Below, in pieces: positions 16,412 to 25,499 of a stretch of 58,529 nt of DNA. The DNA is from Nocardia kruczakiae NBRC 101016 (GTDB lineage Bacteria; Actinomycetota; Actinomycetes; Mycobacteriales; Mycobacteriaceae): positions 1-58,529 of the forward strand of contig NZ_BDBL01000049.1 of assembly GCF_001612965.1 (NCBI RefSeq). The letters run 5' to 3'. Every line of letters begins with the position of its first letter. Within the stretch, counting starts at the first letter, position 1. The notes below the pieces were generated by a model. It saw nothing but the letters and a program-made list of their open reading frames with translations, did not search any database and was not told where the DNA came from. The position numbers and the translations under genes are program-made.

Positions 16412-16427
16412 TACACCGATCGGTCTA
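16412..16427. promoter_or_regulatory. TetR operator 2
   Basis: TACACCGATCGGTCTA carries the same ACCGATCGGT core with TA ends and a single symmetrical-position mismatch. It is nearer the TetR gene start (49 bases), so the pair can control both divergent genes. Confidence 0.75.
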
Positions 16428-16475
16428 GGGCAACGGTAGGATGGACCGACAAGGTGTGAGGAAAGGGGTCGCATC

Positions 16476-17039
16476 ATGGGAGCCCGCGACCGGCTCATCG
16501 ACAGCGCCGTGGATCTGATGCGCAGCAACGGTGTGGCCGGCACCGGTATCGCGCAGCTGCTCGATCACAGTGGCATCTCGCGCCGCTCGGTATATCTCAA
16601 CTTCCCCGGCGGCAAATCGGAACTGATCGCCGAGGCGACCCGTGCGGCCGGCGCCGCCTACAGCACCCTGCTGCGCACGATCACCGCCGGCGCCGACGTG
16701 GCGTCGTGTGTCGGCGCCTTCCCGGCTCTCTGGCGGGAGAAGCTCGCGGCCAGCGACTTCACCGCCGGATGTCCGATCGTCGCGGCCGCGCTGGGCCGGT
16801 CGGAGGCGCCCGAGGCGGCCGACGCCGCCGGGGCGACCTTCACCGAATGGGAGACCATTCTCGCCGAACGCCTCGAAACCGAGGATGTCGCACCGGATCT
16901 CGCGATATCGCTGGCCACCACGGTGGTCGCGGCGCTCGAGGGGGCGGTGATCCTGTCCCTGGCGACCCGTTCGATGGCGCCGCTGGAGCGGGTGGGCGCC
17001 CAGATGTCGGAACTCGTCGCACGCCACACCGCGAAGTAG
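16476..17039 (+). CDS. TetR/AcrR-family regulator
   Basis: A 187-residue TetR regulator. The DNA-binding domain occupies residues about 5-50: RLIDSAVDLMRSNGVAGTGIAQ, then the recognition helix around DHSGISRRSVYLNFPGGKSELI. The C-terminal ligand domain resembles the LmrA/YxaF-like TetR_C group (WREKLAASDFTAGCPIVAAA, where CPI is a family hallmark). ATG 16476 has a GAGGAAAGG site. Its position and the paired operators make it the repressor of the divergent OYE-F420 fusion gene and probably of itself. The inducer is likely an electrophile or aromatic compound, by analogy with other OYE regulators. Confidence 0.92.
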   Translation: MGARDRLIDSAVDLMRSNGVAGTGIAQLLDHSGISRRSVYLNFPGGKSELIAEATRAAGAAYSTLLRTITAGADVASCVGAFPALWREKLAASDFTAGCPIVAAALGRSEAPEAADAAGATFTEWETILAERLETEDVAPDLAISLATTVVAALEGAVILSLATRSMAPLERVGAQMSELVARHTAK

Positions 17040-17177
17040 GCCGACGCGGGTGCCCGGGCGTGTACCGGCTGCGCACCTGGACAGCGGTGTTTGCGACGTC
17101 GTGAGCCGGATATGCGGCGCGGGCAGGCCGGATCGGCACCGGCCTCGGACTCGCACCAGCCCTGCCGCCCGCGCGCG

Positions 17178-18032
17178 TTATTCGGCGAGTGCCCGCTCGA
17201 TCGCGGCGGCGGTGGGAATGGACGCGGACGCGCCCACGACGGTGGTGGCCAGGGCGCCGGCGGTGCACGCCCAGGCCAGAGCGGTGGCCGGGCCCTCGTG
17301 CCAGTGTGCGGCCAGTGCGCCGGTGAACGTGTCCCCGGCGCCGGTCGTGTCGACCACCTCGACCCGTACCCCCGGATGGGCGAGCTCGCCCTCGGGTCCG
17401 CGATAACTCGCGCCTGCGCCGCCGCGGGTGGTCAGCACGTGGGTAACAGTCCGGAGTTCCGCATCCAGTTGCGCCGCTTCGCCCTCGTTGACCACCGCGA
17501 TGTCGACCGCCTCCCACAGCTCCGGTGGCAGTGATCGCGCGGGCGACGGATTGAGCAGGACGAGAGTACCGTGATCGCGGGCGCAGCGGGCGGCGCCGAG
17601 CACGGTGTCCACGGGAATCTCCAACTGGCACAACACGATATCCGCATCGGCGATGAGCGCGCGGTCGCCATCGGTGAGGTCCGAGAGCGCCGCATTGGCT
17701 CCGCCGACCACGATGATCGTATTCTCGCCGGTCTCGTCGACCACTATGGTGGCAGTTCCGCTGGACCCCTCGACGGTGCGCAGTCCCGCGGTCCCGACCT
17801 CGTTGTCCGCGAGCACCTTCCGCAGCTCGGCGCCGAAGACGTCGGTGCCGATCGCGCCGACGAAATCGACCGCCGCGCCCGCGCGCCGGGCGGCGATCGC
17901 CTGGTTCGCGCCCTTTCCGCCGGGCACCGTGGCGAAGGTGGTGCCGAGAACGGTCTCACCGGCCCGCGGCCGCCGCCGCGTGCGCGTCACCAGATCCATG
18001 TTGATGCTGCCGACCACTGCGATCCGTGCCAT
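17178..18032 (-). CDS. rbsK: Ribokinase (PfkB family)
   Basis: A 284-residue PfkB-family sugar kinase closest to ribokinase, converting ribose to ribose 5-phosphate with ATP. The first signature is in VPGGKGANQAIAARRAGA (about 36-53) and the second, with the catalytic Asp, is VVDTTGAGDTFTGALA. It starts MARIAVVGSINMDLV, as typical RbsK does. The ATG at 18032 is preceded by a TACGGT box at 6 bases, which suggests a leaderless mRNA. It is slightly shorter than E. coli RbsK (about 309). No ribose transporter or regulator adjoins it; the SRPBCC gene upstream on the same strand is only 49 bases away. Confidence 0.92.
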   Translation of the reverse strand: MARIAVVGSINMDLVTRTRRRPRAGETVLGTTFATVPGGKGANQAIAARRAGAAVDFVGAIGTDVFGAELRKVLADNEVGTAGLRTVEGSSGTATIVVDETGENTIIVVGGANAALSDLTDGDRALIADADIVLCQLEIPVDTVLGAARCARDHGTLVLLNPSPARSLPPELWEAVDIAVVNEGEAAQLDAELRTVTHVLTTRGGAGASYRGPEGELAHPGVRVEVVDTTGAGDTFTGALAAHWHEGPATALAWACTAGALATTVVGASASIPTAAAIERALAE

Positions 18033-18081
18033 GCACGCACCGTAACCCGCCGCGGTATGGACGGACCGGACGTCGCCGGGA

Positions 18082-18540
18082 TCAGGCGCGGTCGGCCGCC
18101 GATGCCAGCGCGGCCAGCCGGTCGATGGACCCGAGAAGTTTGCCGGAGGTCGTCGCCCGGGCCCGGGGCAGCCGGACCTCGTCGGTCAGCCGGGTCCAGT
18201 CGTAGGTGTGCCGCACGAGTGTCCGGCTCTCGTCGACGGGTTCGAGCTCCCAGCGCCACAGATGCCCCGGCGGGCGCTGCCCGGATTCCGCGGGCAGCCA
18301 GGCGATCCGGCGTCCCTCCTCGAACTCCACCACGTGGTTCTCGCGCACGCTTCCGTTGGTGAGTGTCATCGCGAAGACCTCACCCACGCTCCGCACGCGC
18401 TGCCCGGTCTCCGCCCGGTCGAGATTGTCGTTTCCGTCCCATCGCGGCTGCTGCGCCGGATCGGCGATCAATTCGAAGATGTGCCCGGCCGGCGCGGCGA
18501 TTTCGCGCTCCGCCGACACCACCCTGTCGATATCTGCCAT
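18082..18540 (-). CDS. SRPBCC-family protein
   Basis: A 152-residue START/Bet v 1-like (polyketide cyclase/dehydrase) protein. It opens with the typical REIAAPAGHIFELIADPAQQPRWDG segment of this fold, and the middle and end match the ligand-pocket strands (GSVRENHVVEFEEGRRIAW, LWRWELEPVDESRTLVRHTYDWT). Such proteins bind small hydrophobic ligands; the function of this one is unknown. It lies between ribokinase and an MFS efflux gene, all on the minus strand, and may be cotranscribed with either. Confidence 0.85.
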   Translation of the reverse strand: MADIDRVVSAEREIAAPAGHIFELIADPAQQPRWDGNDNLDRAETGQRVRSVGEVFAMTLTNGSVRENHVVEFEEGRRIAWLPAESGQRPPGHLWRWELEPVDESRTLVRHTYDWTRLTDEVRLPRARATTSGKLLGSIDRLAALASAADRA

Positions 18541-18622
18541 GCGACCATCGAATCATTCACCGGCAGCGTCGACAACGCGGCCACGACTATCGTTCGGACA
18601 CAGCCCTTTCGGTGTGCGCGTC

Positions 18623-20218
18623 CTATTCCTGGTCGCCGACCGGGCCGGACGTCGATTCGGCGTGCCGGGGCTCCAGGGGCGGCCCGGCCACCGGGCAGTT
18701 GACCTTGCACTGCGGCGTGGACTCGGGACTCGCGTCCCGCAGCGCGTCGTCACGGACGGTGACCACGGTGAGCGCCGCGGCCGCGGCCATGACGATCGCG
18801 CAGATGAGCATGGCCTCGCGGAATCCGTGTTCGAAGGCGGCGGGGTCGGTGTAGGCGGCGCCGGTGAGTCCGGTGAGCGGTGGGATCGCCGCCACCGCGA
18901 GCAATCCGGCCGCTCGGGCGACGGCGTTGTTCACGCCGCTGGCCACGCCCGCGTGCCGCTCGTCGGCCGTCGCCAGGACGGTCGCGGTCAGCGGCGCGAC
19001 GGCCAGGGTGAGACCGAGGCCGAAGACGAGGGCGGCGGGCAGCACATCGGCCACATAGGAGGCGTCGGGGCCGATCCGCATCATCAGCAGCATTCCGGCG
19101 GCGGCCAGCAGGACACCCGCGGTGATCGGGATGCGCGGTCCGATGCGCTGCGCCAGATCGCCCGAGCGCGCGGAGAACAGCAGCATCAGCACGGTCGCGG
19201 GCAGCATCGCGGTCCCGGCCGCCATCGGACTGAAACCGGCCACCACCTGCAAAGTCAGCACCAGCAGGAAGAACACCACGCCCATCGCGCCGTACATGAC
19301 GAAGGTGACGGCGTTGATCGCGCTGAACTGCCGCGAGGCGAAGATCTCGACCGGCAGCATCGGCGGCGGCCCGCCGCGGTGTCCGGGCGCCTCGTACCGT
19401 GCCGACCGCCGGCGCTCGACCACGACGAAGGCCACGCCGGCGAGCACACCGATCACCGCCGTCGCGACCACGGCCGTCCGGCTGCTCCCGTGTTCGGGCG
19501 CCATGGTCAGCGCATAGGTGATACCGGCCAGGCACAGTGCGGCGAGGAACGCCCCCAGTACGTCGAACCCCTCGTGTGCCGGGCCCCCGGATTCGGGAGC
19601 CGGGCGGGTGGATGCCGAGCCGTCGGCCGCGCCGGAACCGTAGGTCTCCGGCACGTGCCGCACCGCGACCAGCACCACCACCGCGGCCAGCGGAATGTTC
19701 AGCAGGAACACCCAGCGCCACCCGGCCGCGCCGACCAGCCATCCGCCCAGGAAGGGGCCGATCGCGCCGGCGACCCCGCCGAGTCCGGACCACGCGCCCA
19801 CCGCGCGGGCGCGATCCGATTTCGCGAACGACGCCTGGATGATCGCCAGCGAACCGGGCGTCAGCAGCGCACCGCCCACCCCCTGCAGCGCGCGGGCCGC
19901 GATGAGCATCGGAATGCCTTGTGCCGCACCGCAGAGCGCCGAGGCCAACGCGAACCACACCACACCGACGACGAAGATCCGCCGCCGCCCGAACCGGTCA
20001 CCCAGCGATCCGCCGAGCAGAATCAGCCCGGCCAGCGTGAGGGTGTAGGCGTTCACGGTCCACTGCAGACCCGCCATCGAGGCACCGAATTCGTCGCCGA
20101 TGCGGGGGAGTGCCACATTGACCACGGTCGCGTCCAGCATCGCCATTCCCGAGCCCAGCACCGTGGCCAGCAGCACCCAGCGACCCGAACCCGAGGACAA
20201 CCGGATGGTGGCGACCAT
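18623..20218 (-). CDS. MFS drug-efflux transporter, DHA2 (EmrB/QacA) type
   Basis: A 531-residue membrane protein with the 14-helix DHA2 pattern. Helix 1 is WVLLATVLGSGMAMLDATVVNVALP, with the family hallmark LDATVVNVALP; loop 2-3 shows GGSLGDRFGRRR, motif A. Motif C-like GGVAGAIGPFLGGWLVG follows. It probably exports a hydrophobic drug or metabolite with proton antiport. The frame is open far upstream, but ATG 20218 begins at the family start and has a TACCGT box 6 bases before it, so a leaderless start is likely. The last 40 residues are a hydrophilic tail. It is divergent from proA, and no regulator adjoins it. Confidence 0.9.
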   Translation of the reverse strand: MVATIRLSSGSGRWVLLATVLGSGMAMLDATVVNVALPRIGDEFGASMAGLQWTVNAYTLTLAGLILLGGSLGDRFGRRRIFVVGVVWFALASALCGAAQGIPMLIAARALQGVGGALLTPGSLAIIQASFAKSDRARAVGAWSGLGGVAGAIGPFLGGWLVGAAGWRWVFLLNIPLAAVVVLVAVRHVPETYGSGAADGSASTRPAPESGGPAHEGFDVLGAFLAALCLAGITYALTMAPEHGSSRTAVVATAVIGVLAGVAFVVVERRRSARYEAPGHRGGPPPMLPVEIFASRQFSAINAVTFVMYGAMGVVFFLLVLTLQVVAGFSPMAAGTAMLPATVLMLLFSARSGDLAQRIGPRIPITAGVLLAAAGMLLMMRIGPDASYVADVLPAALVFGLGLTLAVAPLTATVLATADERHAGVASGVNNAVARAAGLLAVAAIPPLTGLTGAAYTDPAAFEHGFREAMLICAIVMAAAAALTVVTVRDDALRDASPESTPQCKVNCPVAGPPLEPRHAESTSGPVGDQE

Positions 20219-20309
20219 GAGCACACGGTAGCGGTGGGCGTCGCCGGAAGCGGGCGTTCGGCGGTTATCCGACGTCGGCGTCCGCGGCCCGGTCAGTAGG
20301 CTGTTCATC

Positions 20310-21578
20310 ATGACTGCTGGAACTGTCGGCGAAGTGGATACCGTGCGCGAAGCGGTGCACGAGGCGGCGCGGCGGGCTCGGGTGGCGTCGCGGACGCTGG
20401 CGCAGCTGACGACCGCGCAGAAGGATGCGGCCCTGCACGCCGCGGCCGATGCGCTGCTCGCGCACAAGGACGCCGTCCTGGCCGCCAATGCCGAAGACAT
20501 CGCGACCGCACAGGCGGGCGGAACCGCGGCCTCGCTGCTGGATCGCCTGCGGCTGACCGAGCCGCGCATCGACGGCATCGCCTCCGGGTTGCGTCAGGTC
20601 GCCGGCCTGCCGGATCCGGTCGGAGAGGTACTGCGCGGTTCGACGCTGGCCAACGGACTCGAGATCCGGCAGGTGCGCGTGCCGCTGGGCGTGGTCGGCA
20701 TGGTCTACGAGGCCCGCCCGAACGTCACCGTCGACGCCTTCGGCCTGGCGTTGAAGTCCGGTAACGCGGCCCTGCTGCGCGGGTCGTCCTCGGCGGCGCG
20801 GTCGAATGCGGCCCTGGTCGAGGTCATGCGGGAAGCCCTTGTGGCCCAAGGTCTTCCGGCCGATGCGGTGCAACTGCTGCCGAGTGCGGATCGTTCCAGC
20901 GTCACCCATCTGATCCAGGCCCGCGGCCTGGTGGACGTGGTCATCCCGCGCGGTGGCGCCGGACTGATCAACGCGGTGGTGCGCGACGCGCAGGTCCCGA
21001 CCATCGAAACCGGCACCGGCAACTGCCACGTCTACGTGCACGCCGCCGCCGATCTCGAGATGGCGGAATCGATTCTGCTGAACTCCAAGACCCGCCGGCC
21101 CAGCGTGTGCAATACCGCCGAGACGGTGCTCATCGATCGCGCGATCGCCGAGACCGCGGTCCCGCGCCTGATCGGCGCGCTGGAACAGGCACAGGTCACC
21201 ATCCACGGCGATCTGCCCGGCCTGGTTCCCGCGACCGACGAGGATTGGGCCGACGAATATCTGTCGCTGGATATCGCGCTCAAGGTCGTCGACGATCTCG
21301 ATGCCGCGGTCGACCACATCAACGAGTGGGGCACCGGCCACACCGAGGCCATCGTGACGGCCGATCTGAAGGCCGCCCGCGAATTCACCGCCCGGGTGGA
21401 CGCGGCCGCGGTGATGGTGAACGCCTCCACCGCGTTCACCGACGGCGAGCAGTTCGGATTCGGCGCGGAGATCGGCATCTCCACGCAGAAGCTGCACGCC
21501 CGCGGTCCGATGGCGCTGCCGGAGCTGACCTCCACCAAGTGGATCGTCTGGGGCGACGGCCAGATTCGGCCGAGCTGA
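20310..21578 (+). CDS. proA: Gamma-glutamyl phosphate reductase
   Basis: A 422-residue ProA, which reduces glutamyl 5-phosphate to glutamate semialdehyde in proline synthesis. It has the aldehyde-dehydrogenase fold with the signature VPLGVVGMVYEARPNVTVDA, and the catalytic Cys267 in TRRPSVCNTAE. Full family length. A TAGGCT box (20297-20302) lies 7 bases before ATG 20310 and there is no Shine-Dalgarno sequence, so the mRNA is probably leaderless. This gene begins the block that keeps the order known from M. tuberculosis. Confidence 0.97.
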   Translation: MTAGTVGEVDTVREAVHEAARRARVASRTLAQLTTAQKDAALHAAADALLAHKDAVLAANAEDIATAQAGGTAASLLDRLRLTEPRIDGIASGLRQVAGLPDPVGEVLRGSTLANGLEIRQVRVPLGVVGMVYEARPNVTVDAFGLALKSGNAALLRGSSSAARSNAALVEVMREALVAQGLPADAVQLLPSADRSSVTHLIQARGLVDVVIPRGGAGLINAVVRDAQVPTIETGTGNCHVYVHAAADLEMAESILLNSKTRRPSVCNTAETVLIDRAIAETAVPRLIGALEQAQVTIHGDLPGLVPATDEDWADEYLSLDIALKVVDDLDAAVDHINEWGTGHTEAIVTADLKAAREFTARVDAAAVMVNASTAFTDGEQFGFGAEIGISTQKLHARGPMALPELTSTKWIVWGDGQIRPS

Positions 21579-21735
21579 ACCCGTCCGGGCCGGCCCGTCG
21601 CTGTCCGGCCCGGCCTGTGGTCTCGCCGACACCGGAGTATCGAACCCGCCCCGCGGGTGTGTACCGTCGTGATCAGCTGTTCTTTACGGTGCATACCTGC
21701 AGTGGGCTGCGCTGTTCCCGAAGGAGGGCCCAACT

Positions 21736-22629
21736 GTGCAGACGACCGTGCACGAGCCGATTTTCGCCTCGGTCGACGATGTGATCGACCGTCTGGCCAC
21801 CACCGGCTATCTGGCCGACAAGGCCACCGCCACCTCGGTGTTCCTGGCCGACCGGCTCGGCAAGCCGTTGCTGATCGAGGGTCCCGCCGGCGTCGGCAAG
21901 ACCGAATTGTCGCGCGCGGTCGCCCAGGTCGCCGATGCCGAATTGGTTCGCCTGCAGTGCTACGAGGGGATCGACGAGGCGCGTGCGCTGTACGAGTGGA
22001 ATCACGCCAAGCAGATTCTGCGCATCCAGTCGGCGACGTCCGGCGGGCCGGATTCGGGCAACGCCTGGGCCGACACCAAAGCCGATGTGTTCAGCGAGGA
22101 ATTCCTGCTGCAGCGCCCGCTGCTGACCGCGATCCGGCGCACCGACCCGACCGTGCTGCTGATCGACGAGGCGGACAAGGCGGACGTCGAGATCGAGGGC
22201 CTGATGTTGGAGGTGCTGAGCGACTTCGCCGTCACCGTCCCGGAACTCGGCACGATCACCGCCACCCGCCGTCCGTTCGTGGTACTCACCTCGAACGCGA
22301 CCCGCGAACTGTCGGAAGCGTTGAAGCGCCGCTGCCTCTACCTGCACATCGACTTCCCGGACGAGGAACTCGAGCGCCGCATTCTCGCCAGCCGGGTGCC
22401 GGAGCTGAAACCGGCTGTGGCCGCCCAACTGGTCCGTGTGGTGCACGTGCTGCGCGGGATGCAGTTGAAGAAGTTGCCGTCGGTCGCCGAATCCATCGAC
22501 TGGGCACGGACGCTGCTGGCACTGGGCCTGAAGGATCTCGACGACAAGACCGTGCGCGCGACGCTCGGTGTGGTGCTCAAACACCAGAGCGACCATCAGC
22601 GCGCCCTGGCCGAGCTGAAATTGGCTTGA
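21736..22629 (+). CDS. MoxR-family AAA+ ATPase
   Basis: A 297-residue AAA+ ATPase of the MoxR group, CoxD-like subtype. Walker A is GPAGVGKT (49-56), Walker B is LLIDEAD (141-147), sensor 1 is in VVLTSNATREL and the arginine finger region is ALKRRCLYLHIDFPD. GTG 21736 is preceded by AAGGAGG. The VWA gene starts 3 bases after its stop. MoxR/VWA pairs act as chaperone-like remodelers that insert metal cofactors or activate enzymes; the target of this pair is not encoded beside it. Confidence 0.93.
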   Translation: MQTTVHEPIFASVDDVIDRLATTGYLADKATATSVFLADRLGKPLLIEGPAGVGKTELSRAVAQVADAELVRLQCYEGIDEARALYEWNHAKQILRIQSATSGGPDSGNAWADTKADVFSEEFLLQRPLLTAIRRTDPTVLLIDEADKADVEIEGLMLEVLSDFAVTVPELGTITATRRPFVVLTSNATRELSEALKRRCLYLHIDFPDEELERRILASRVPELKPAVAAQLVRVVHVLRGMQLKKLPSVAESIDWARTLLALGLKDLDDKTVRATLGVVLKHQSDHQRALAELKLA

Positions 22630-22632
22630 ACC

Positions 22633-24123
22633 GTGTCCGGTAAGCGCACCACCCCCCGCGCGCTGGTCTCCGCGGCGTTGCGTGGCGGGCCCGCGTCCGC
22701 ATCGCAGGGTGCGCCGCAACCCGGGCAGACCGCACCGCACGGACTGTCCGGCCATGTGGTCGGCTTCGTGGAGGCCTTGCGCGCCAGGGGAATTCCGGTC
22801 GGTCCGTCGGAAACGGTGGATGCCGGCCGGGTGCTCACCGTGGTCGATCTGATGGATCGCGAGATGCTGCGCGAGGGCCTGGCCTGTGCGCTGCTGCGCC
22901 GGCCCACGCAACGCGCCACCTTCGACGGATTGTTCGAGCTGTGGTTCCCGGCCGCGTTGGGAGAGCGCGCGGGCGCCGACGATATCGAACTGCCGCGGCG
23001 TGACGACGGGGAGATCGACCTGTTCGAATTGCGGCGGATGCTGGCCGAGATGCTGGCCGCCGAACCTACGGGTGACCAGACCCGGCAGTTGCAGAACCTG
23101 GCCGCGCAGATGGTCGAGCAGATGGGGCAGTACCAGTCGGCGAACGGGCCGTCGTTCTCGGCATATCAAACGCTGAAAGATGTGCAGCCCGAGGTGCTGA
23201 TCAGCAAGATCCTCGCGGGATTGGCCGCCGGGCACAACAATTCGGAGTTCGACACCGAGGTCGCCCGCCGCGCCGCCCGTGAACGGGTCAAGGCGTTTCG
23301 CGGCACCGTCGAGGCCGAGACCCGGCGGCGGGTGGCCGAGCGGCTGGGCCGCGAGCGAGTCGCGACCTACGGTGTCCAGCGTCAAGCCGAGGATGCCGAC
23401 TTCCTGCGGATCTCGGAGAACGAACTGGCCGAACTGCGGCGCGGTTCGCAACGGCTGGCGCGCGTCCTGGCGTCCCGCTTGGCCGCTCGCCGTCGCCGTT
23501 CCCGGCGCGGTGAAATCGATCTGCGCAAGACGCTGCGCAAGTCCATGTCCACCGGCGGGGTGCCGATCACGCTGCAAACCCGCAAACCACGGCCCGGCCG
23601 CCCGGATCTGGTACTGCTGTGCGACATCTCGGGATCGGTGGCCGGATTCTCCAGTTTCACCATGCTGCTGGTGGATTCGCTGCGTGAGCAATTCTCGCGG
23701 GTGCGGATCTTCGCGTTCGTCGACCAGGTGGACGAGGTGACCCACATCTTCGATCAGGTCACGCCGCTGGATCAGGTGACCCGGCGCATCTTCACCGAGA
23801 CGAAGGTGGTCGGATTCGAGGGGCACTCGGATTACGGTGCGGCACTGCGCGGTTTCGCGCAGGATTGGCCCGACGTGGTGACCAGCCGCACCTCCCTGCT
23901 GATTCTCGGCGACGCCCGCACCAACTATCGGGATCCGGCGCTGAATACGCTGCGCGAACTCGTCCAGGTGGCCAAGCATGCGCACTGGTTGAATCCGGAG
24001 GCCGAAAAGATGTGGGGCACCGGTGATTCGGCGGCCAACCGCTACGCCGAGGTCGTCGAGATGCACGAATGCCGGTCGGCGCGCCAGCTGACCGGTGTGG
24101 TGAGCAGACTGCTTCCGGTCTAG
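22633..24123 (+). CDS. VWA-domain CoxE-like protein
   Basis: A 496-residue partner of the MoxR ATPase. The N-terminal half is hydrophilic and helical with many Arg/Glu (family CoxE). The C-terminal third is a von Willebrand A domain whose metal-ion-dependent adhesion site begins LLCDISGSV (about Asp331), with later SDYGAAL and ILGDARTNY (third MIDAS Asp) segments. GTG 22633 is coupled to the upstream stop. In Oligotropha, CoxD and CoxE mature CO dehydrogenase, but no CO dehydrogenase genes lie here. The pair is conserved next to proA in related actinobacteria. Confidence 0.9.
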   Translation: MSGKRTTPRALVSAALRGGPASASQGAPQPGQTAPHGLSGHVVGFVEALRARGIPVGPSETVDAGRVLTVVDLMDREMLREGLACALLRRPTQRATFDGLFELWFPAALGERAGADDIELPRRDDGEIDLFELRRMLAEMLAAEPTGDQTRQLQNLAAQMVEQMGQYQSANGPSFSAYQTLKDVQPEVLISKILAGLAAGHNNSEFDTEVARRAARERVKAFRGTVEAETRRRVAERLGRERVATYGVQRQAEDADFLRISENELAELRRGSQRLARVLASRLAARRRRSRRGEIDLRKTLRKSMSTGGVPITLQTRKPRPGRPDLVLLCDISGSVAGFSSFTMLLVDSLREQFSRVRIFAFVDQVDEVTHIFDQVTPLDQVTRRIFTETKVVGFEGHSDYGAALRGFAQDWPDVVTSRTSLLILGDARTNYRDPALNTLRELVQVAKHAHWLNPEAEKMWGTGDSAANRYAEVVEMHECRSARQLTGVVSRLLPV

Positions 24124-24138
24124 TCATCGAGGAGGGTC

Positions 24139-24474
24139 ATGAGCGATCTGCTGGGTTACTGCCTCACCAAACCGGGAGCCTGGCGCGACGAACCCTGGGA
24201 GGGCGACGTCGTCGCGAAGGTCGGCGACAAGATCTTCGCCTTCGTCAGCCCGGAGACGGTGACGCTCAAATGTGGCCGCAGCCGCCTCGAAGCCGACGAA
24301 CTGGTGCATATCCATCCCGACGACGTCACAGCCTCCGCGTATATCGGGCGGTACGGCTGGAACACCGTCCGGCTGGGTGGCTCGGTGTCGGATGCGGAAG
24401 TGCGCGAACTGATCGATCAGTCCTACGCCGAGGTCGTCGCCAAACTGCCGAAATCCAAGCGGCCGACGGGGTAG
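24139..24474 (+). CDS. MmcQ/YjbR-family protein
   Basis: A 111-residue protein with the compact MmcQ/YjbR pattern: LGYCLTKPGAWRDEPWEGDVV, KVGDKIFAFVSPETVTLKC, and a C-terminal helix DAEVRELIDQSYAEVVAKLPK. It is closer to the canonical family than the 6.2 kb protein. ATG 24139 is preceded by GAGGAGGG. It is 15 bases after the VWA gene and probably cotranscribed. Role unknown. Confidence 0.85.
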   Translation: MSDLLGYCLTKPGAWRDEPWEGDVVAKVGDKIFAFVSPETVTLKCGRSRLEADELVHIHPDDVTASAYIGRYGWNTVRLGGSVSDAEVRELIDQSYAEVVAKLPKSKRPTG

Positions 24475-24543
24475 CACGCCGTTTGCCCGGCATCATCAGC
24501 GGCTGTTAAGCGCTTTCCAAGCAGGGCCGTCGATCATTCGCGC

Positions 24544-25350
24544 GTGCCGTGCCCATCGGGGGAGTTCGCCGACGAAATCCCCGCCGACCAGCCGAGCGCC
24601 TCTGCGGCGCGACGAATTTCCCGTCACGTGAACGCCGACCCTCTCGACCCCGAGCCCCGCGACTCCGGGCCGGCGCACGACTCGGAGCGCTCCGGCTACG
24701 AACCGGCCGCCTTCGAATGCCCGGCACCGACGCGCGCGACGGGCGAGCCGGGGCGGGGCGATAGGCGGCTGCGAGCGCGGGAACTGGCAGAGGCCGCGAC
24801 CGCCCTGCTCGCTACCAGCCCAGCCGCCGCCGAACGAATGTTGCTGCAGGCCTTGGACTGTGGCAGCGGTGTGCTGTCCGGCGAGCAGCTCGCGCGGCTG
24901 TCCTCGCTGGTGGTGACGGCGGTCGCCCATCAGCCGGGCCGGGAGCACGACCTGGCGGCCGCGGCGGTCGCCGCGGCCGAGTGCTGGACCGGCATCTCCG
25001 CCACCGACGCGGCCCATCACACCCTGCTCGCCGCCCGCGTCCACTATCGCAGCGGTCACCATCGCCTCGCGGCCACCCTGTTCGCCGCTGCCCTCGGCTG
25101 CGATGGGCTGCCCTATCCGCCCGAAGAGGTCGCGGTGCTGTACGAACAGCTCGGACGGTGTCTGGAACAGAGCCACCGCCACCGTGGCGCGGCACGGGCC
25201 TACGCGGCGGGGGCGGCGGCCGTCGCCGGCAGACCCCAGTGGCGCGAACTGCACGGCGACCTGATCGAGGCGGCGACCCGATCCCGGCGGTCGGCGCGTA
25301 ATCCGGCGGCGATGGTGCGGGCGTATCTTTCGGCACGGCGGACGCCGTGA
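24544..25350 (+). CDS. Hypothetical TPR-like helical protein
   Basis: A 268-residue protein without a recognised name. Residues 1 to about 75 are hydrophilic and probably disordered. The rest is alanine-rich helical sequence in pairs that resemble tetratricopeptide repeats (LAEAATALLATSPAAAERMLLQAL, YRSGHHRLAATLFAAALGC, LGRCLEQSHRHRGAARAYAAGAAAV). The start is uncertain: GTG 24544 gives the longest product and GTG 24628 would trim the disordered part. It lies between the YjbR gene and nadD in the conserved block, and coding is supported by strong GC3 bias. Confidence 0.65.
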   Translation: MPCPSGEFADEIPADQPSASAARRISRHVNADPLDPEPRDSGPAHDSERSGYEPAAFECPAPTRATGEPGRGDRRLRARELAEAATALLATSPAAAERMLLQALDCGSGVLSGEQLARLSSLVVTAVAHQPGREHDLAAAAVAAAECWTGISATDAAHHTLLAARVHYRSGHHRLAATLFAAALGCDGLPYPPEEVAVLYEQLGRCLEQSHRHRGAARAYAAGAAAVAGRPQWRELHGDLIEAATRSRRSARNPAAMVRAYLSARRTP

Positions 25351-25499
25351 GCACCACCGCGTCGCCTGCGTAGCCTGGGCCGCAGCGGCGCCGCGCCTCG
25401 CCCCGGCGCACCTGAACCGGGTCCGGAACCGGCGTCTCGGAGCCCGGATCGGCCGACGAGACCCGCCCCGCGCGAGCCCGCCCAGTAAGCTCGGCATTC

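Noticed and set aside
18623..20578. Longer MFS protein starting at 20578
   Set aside because: The extra N-terminal 120 residues overlap proA antisense, are not membrane-like, and are bypassed by a TACCGT-6-ATG leaderless start at 20218.
21656..21698. Imperfect inverted repeat between proA and moxR (GGTGTGTACCGT / ACGGTGCATACC)
   Set aside because: Two mismatches and a long spacer; too weak to call an operator or terminator.
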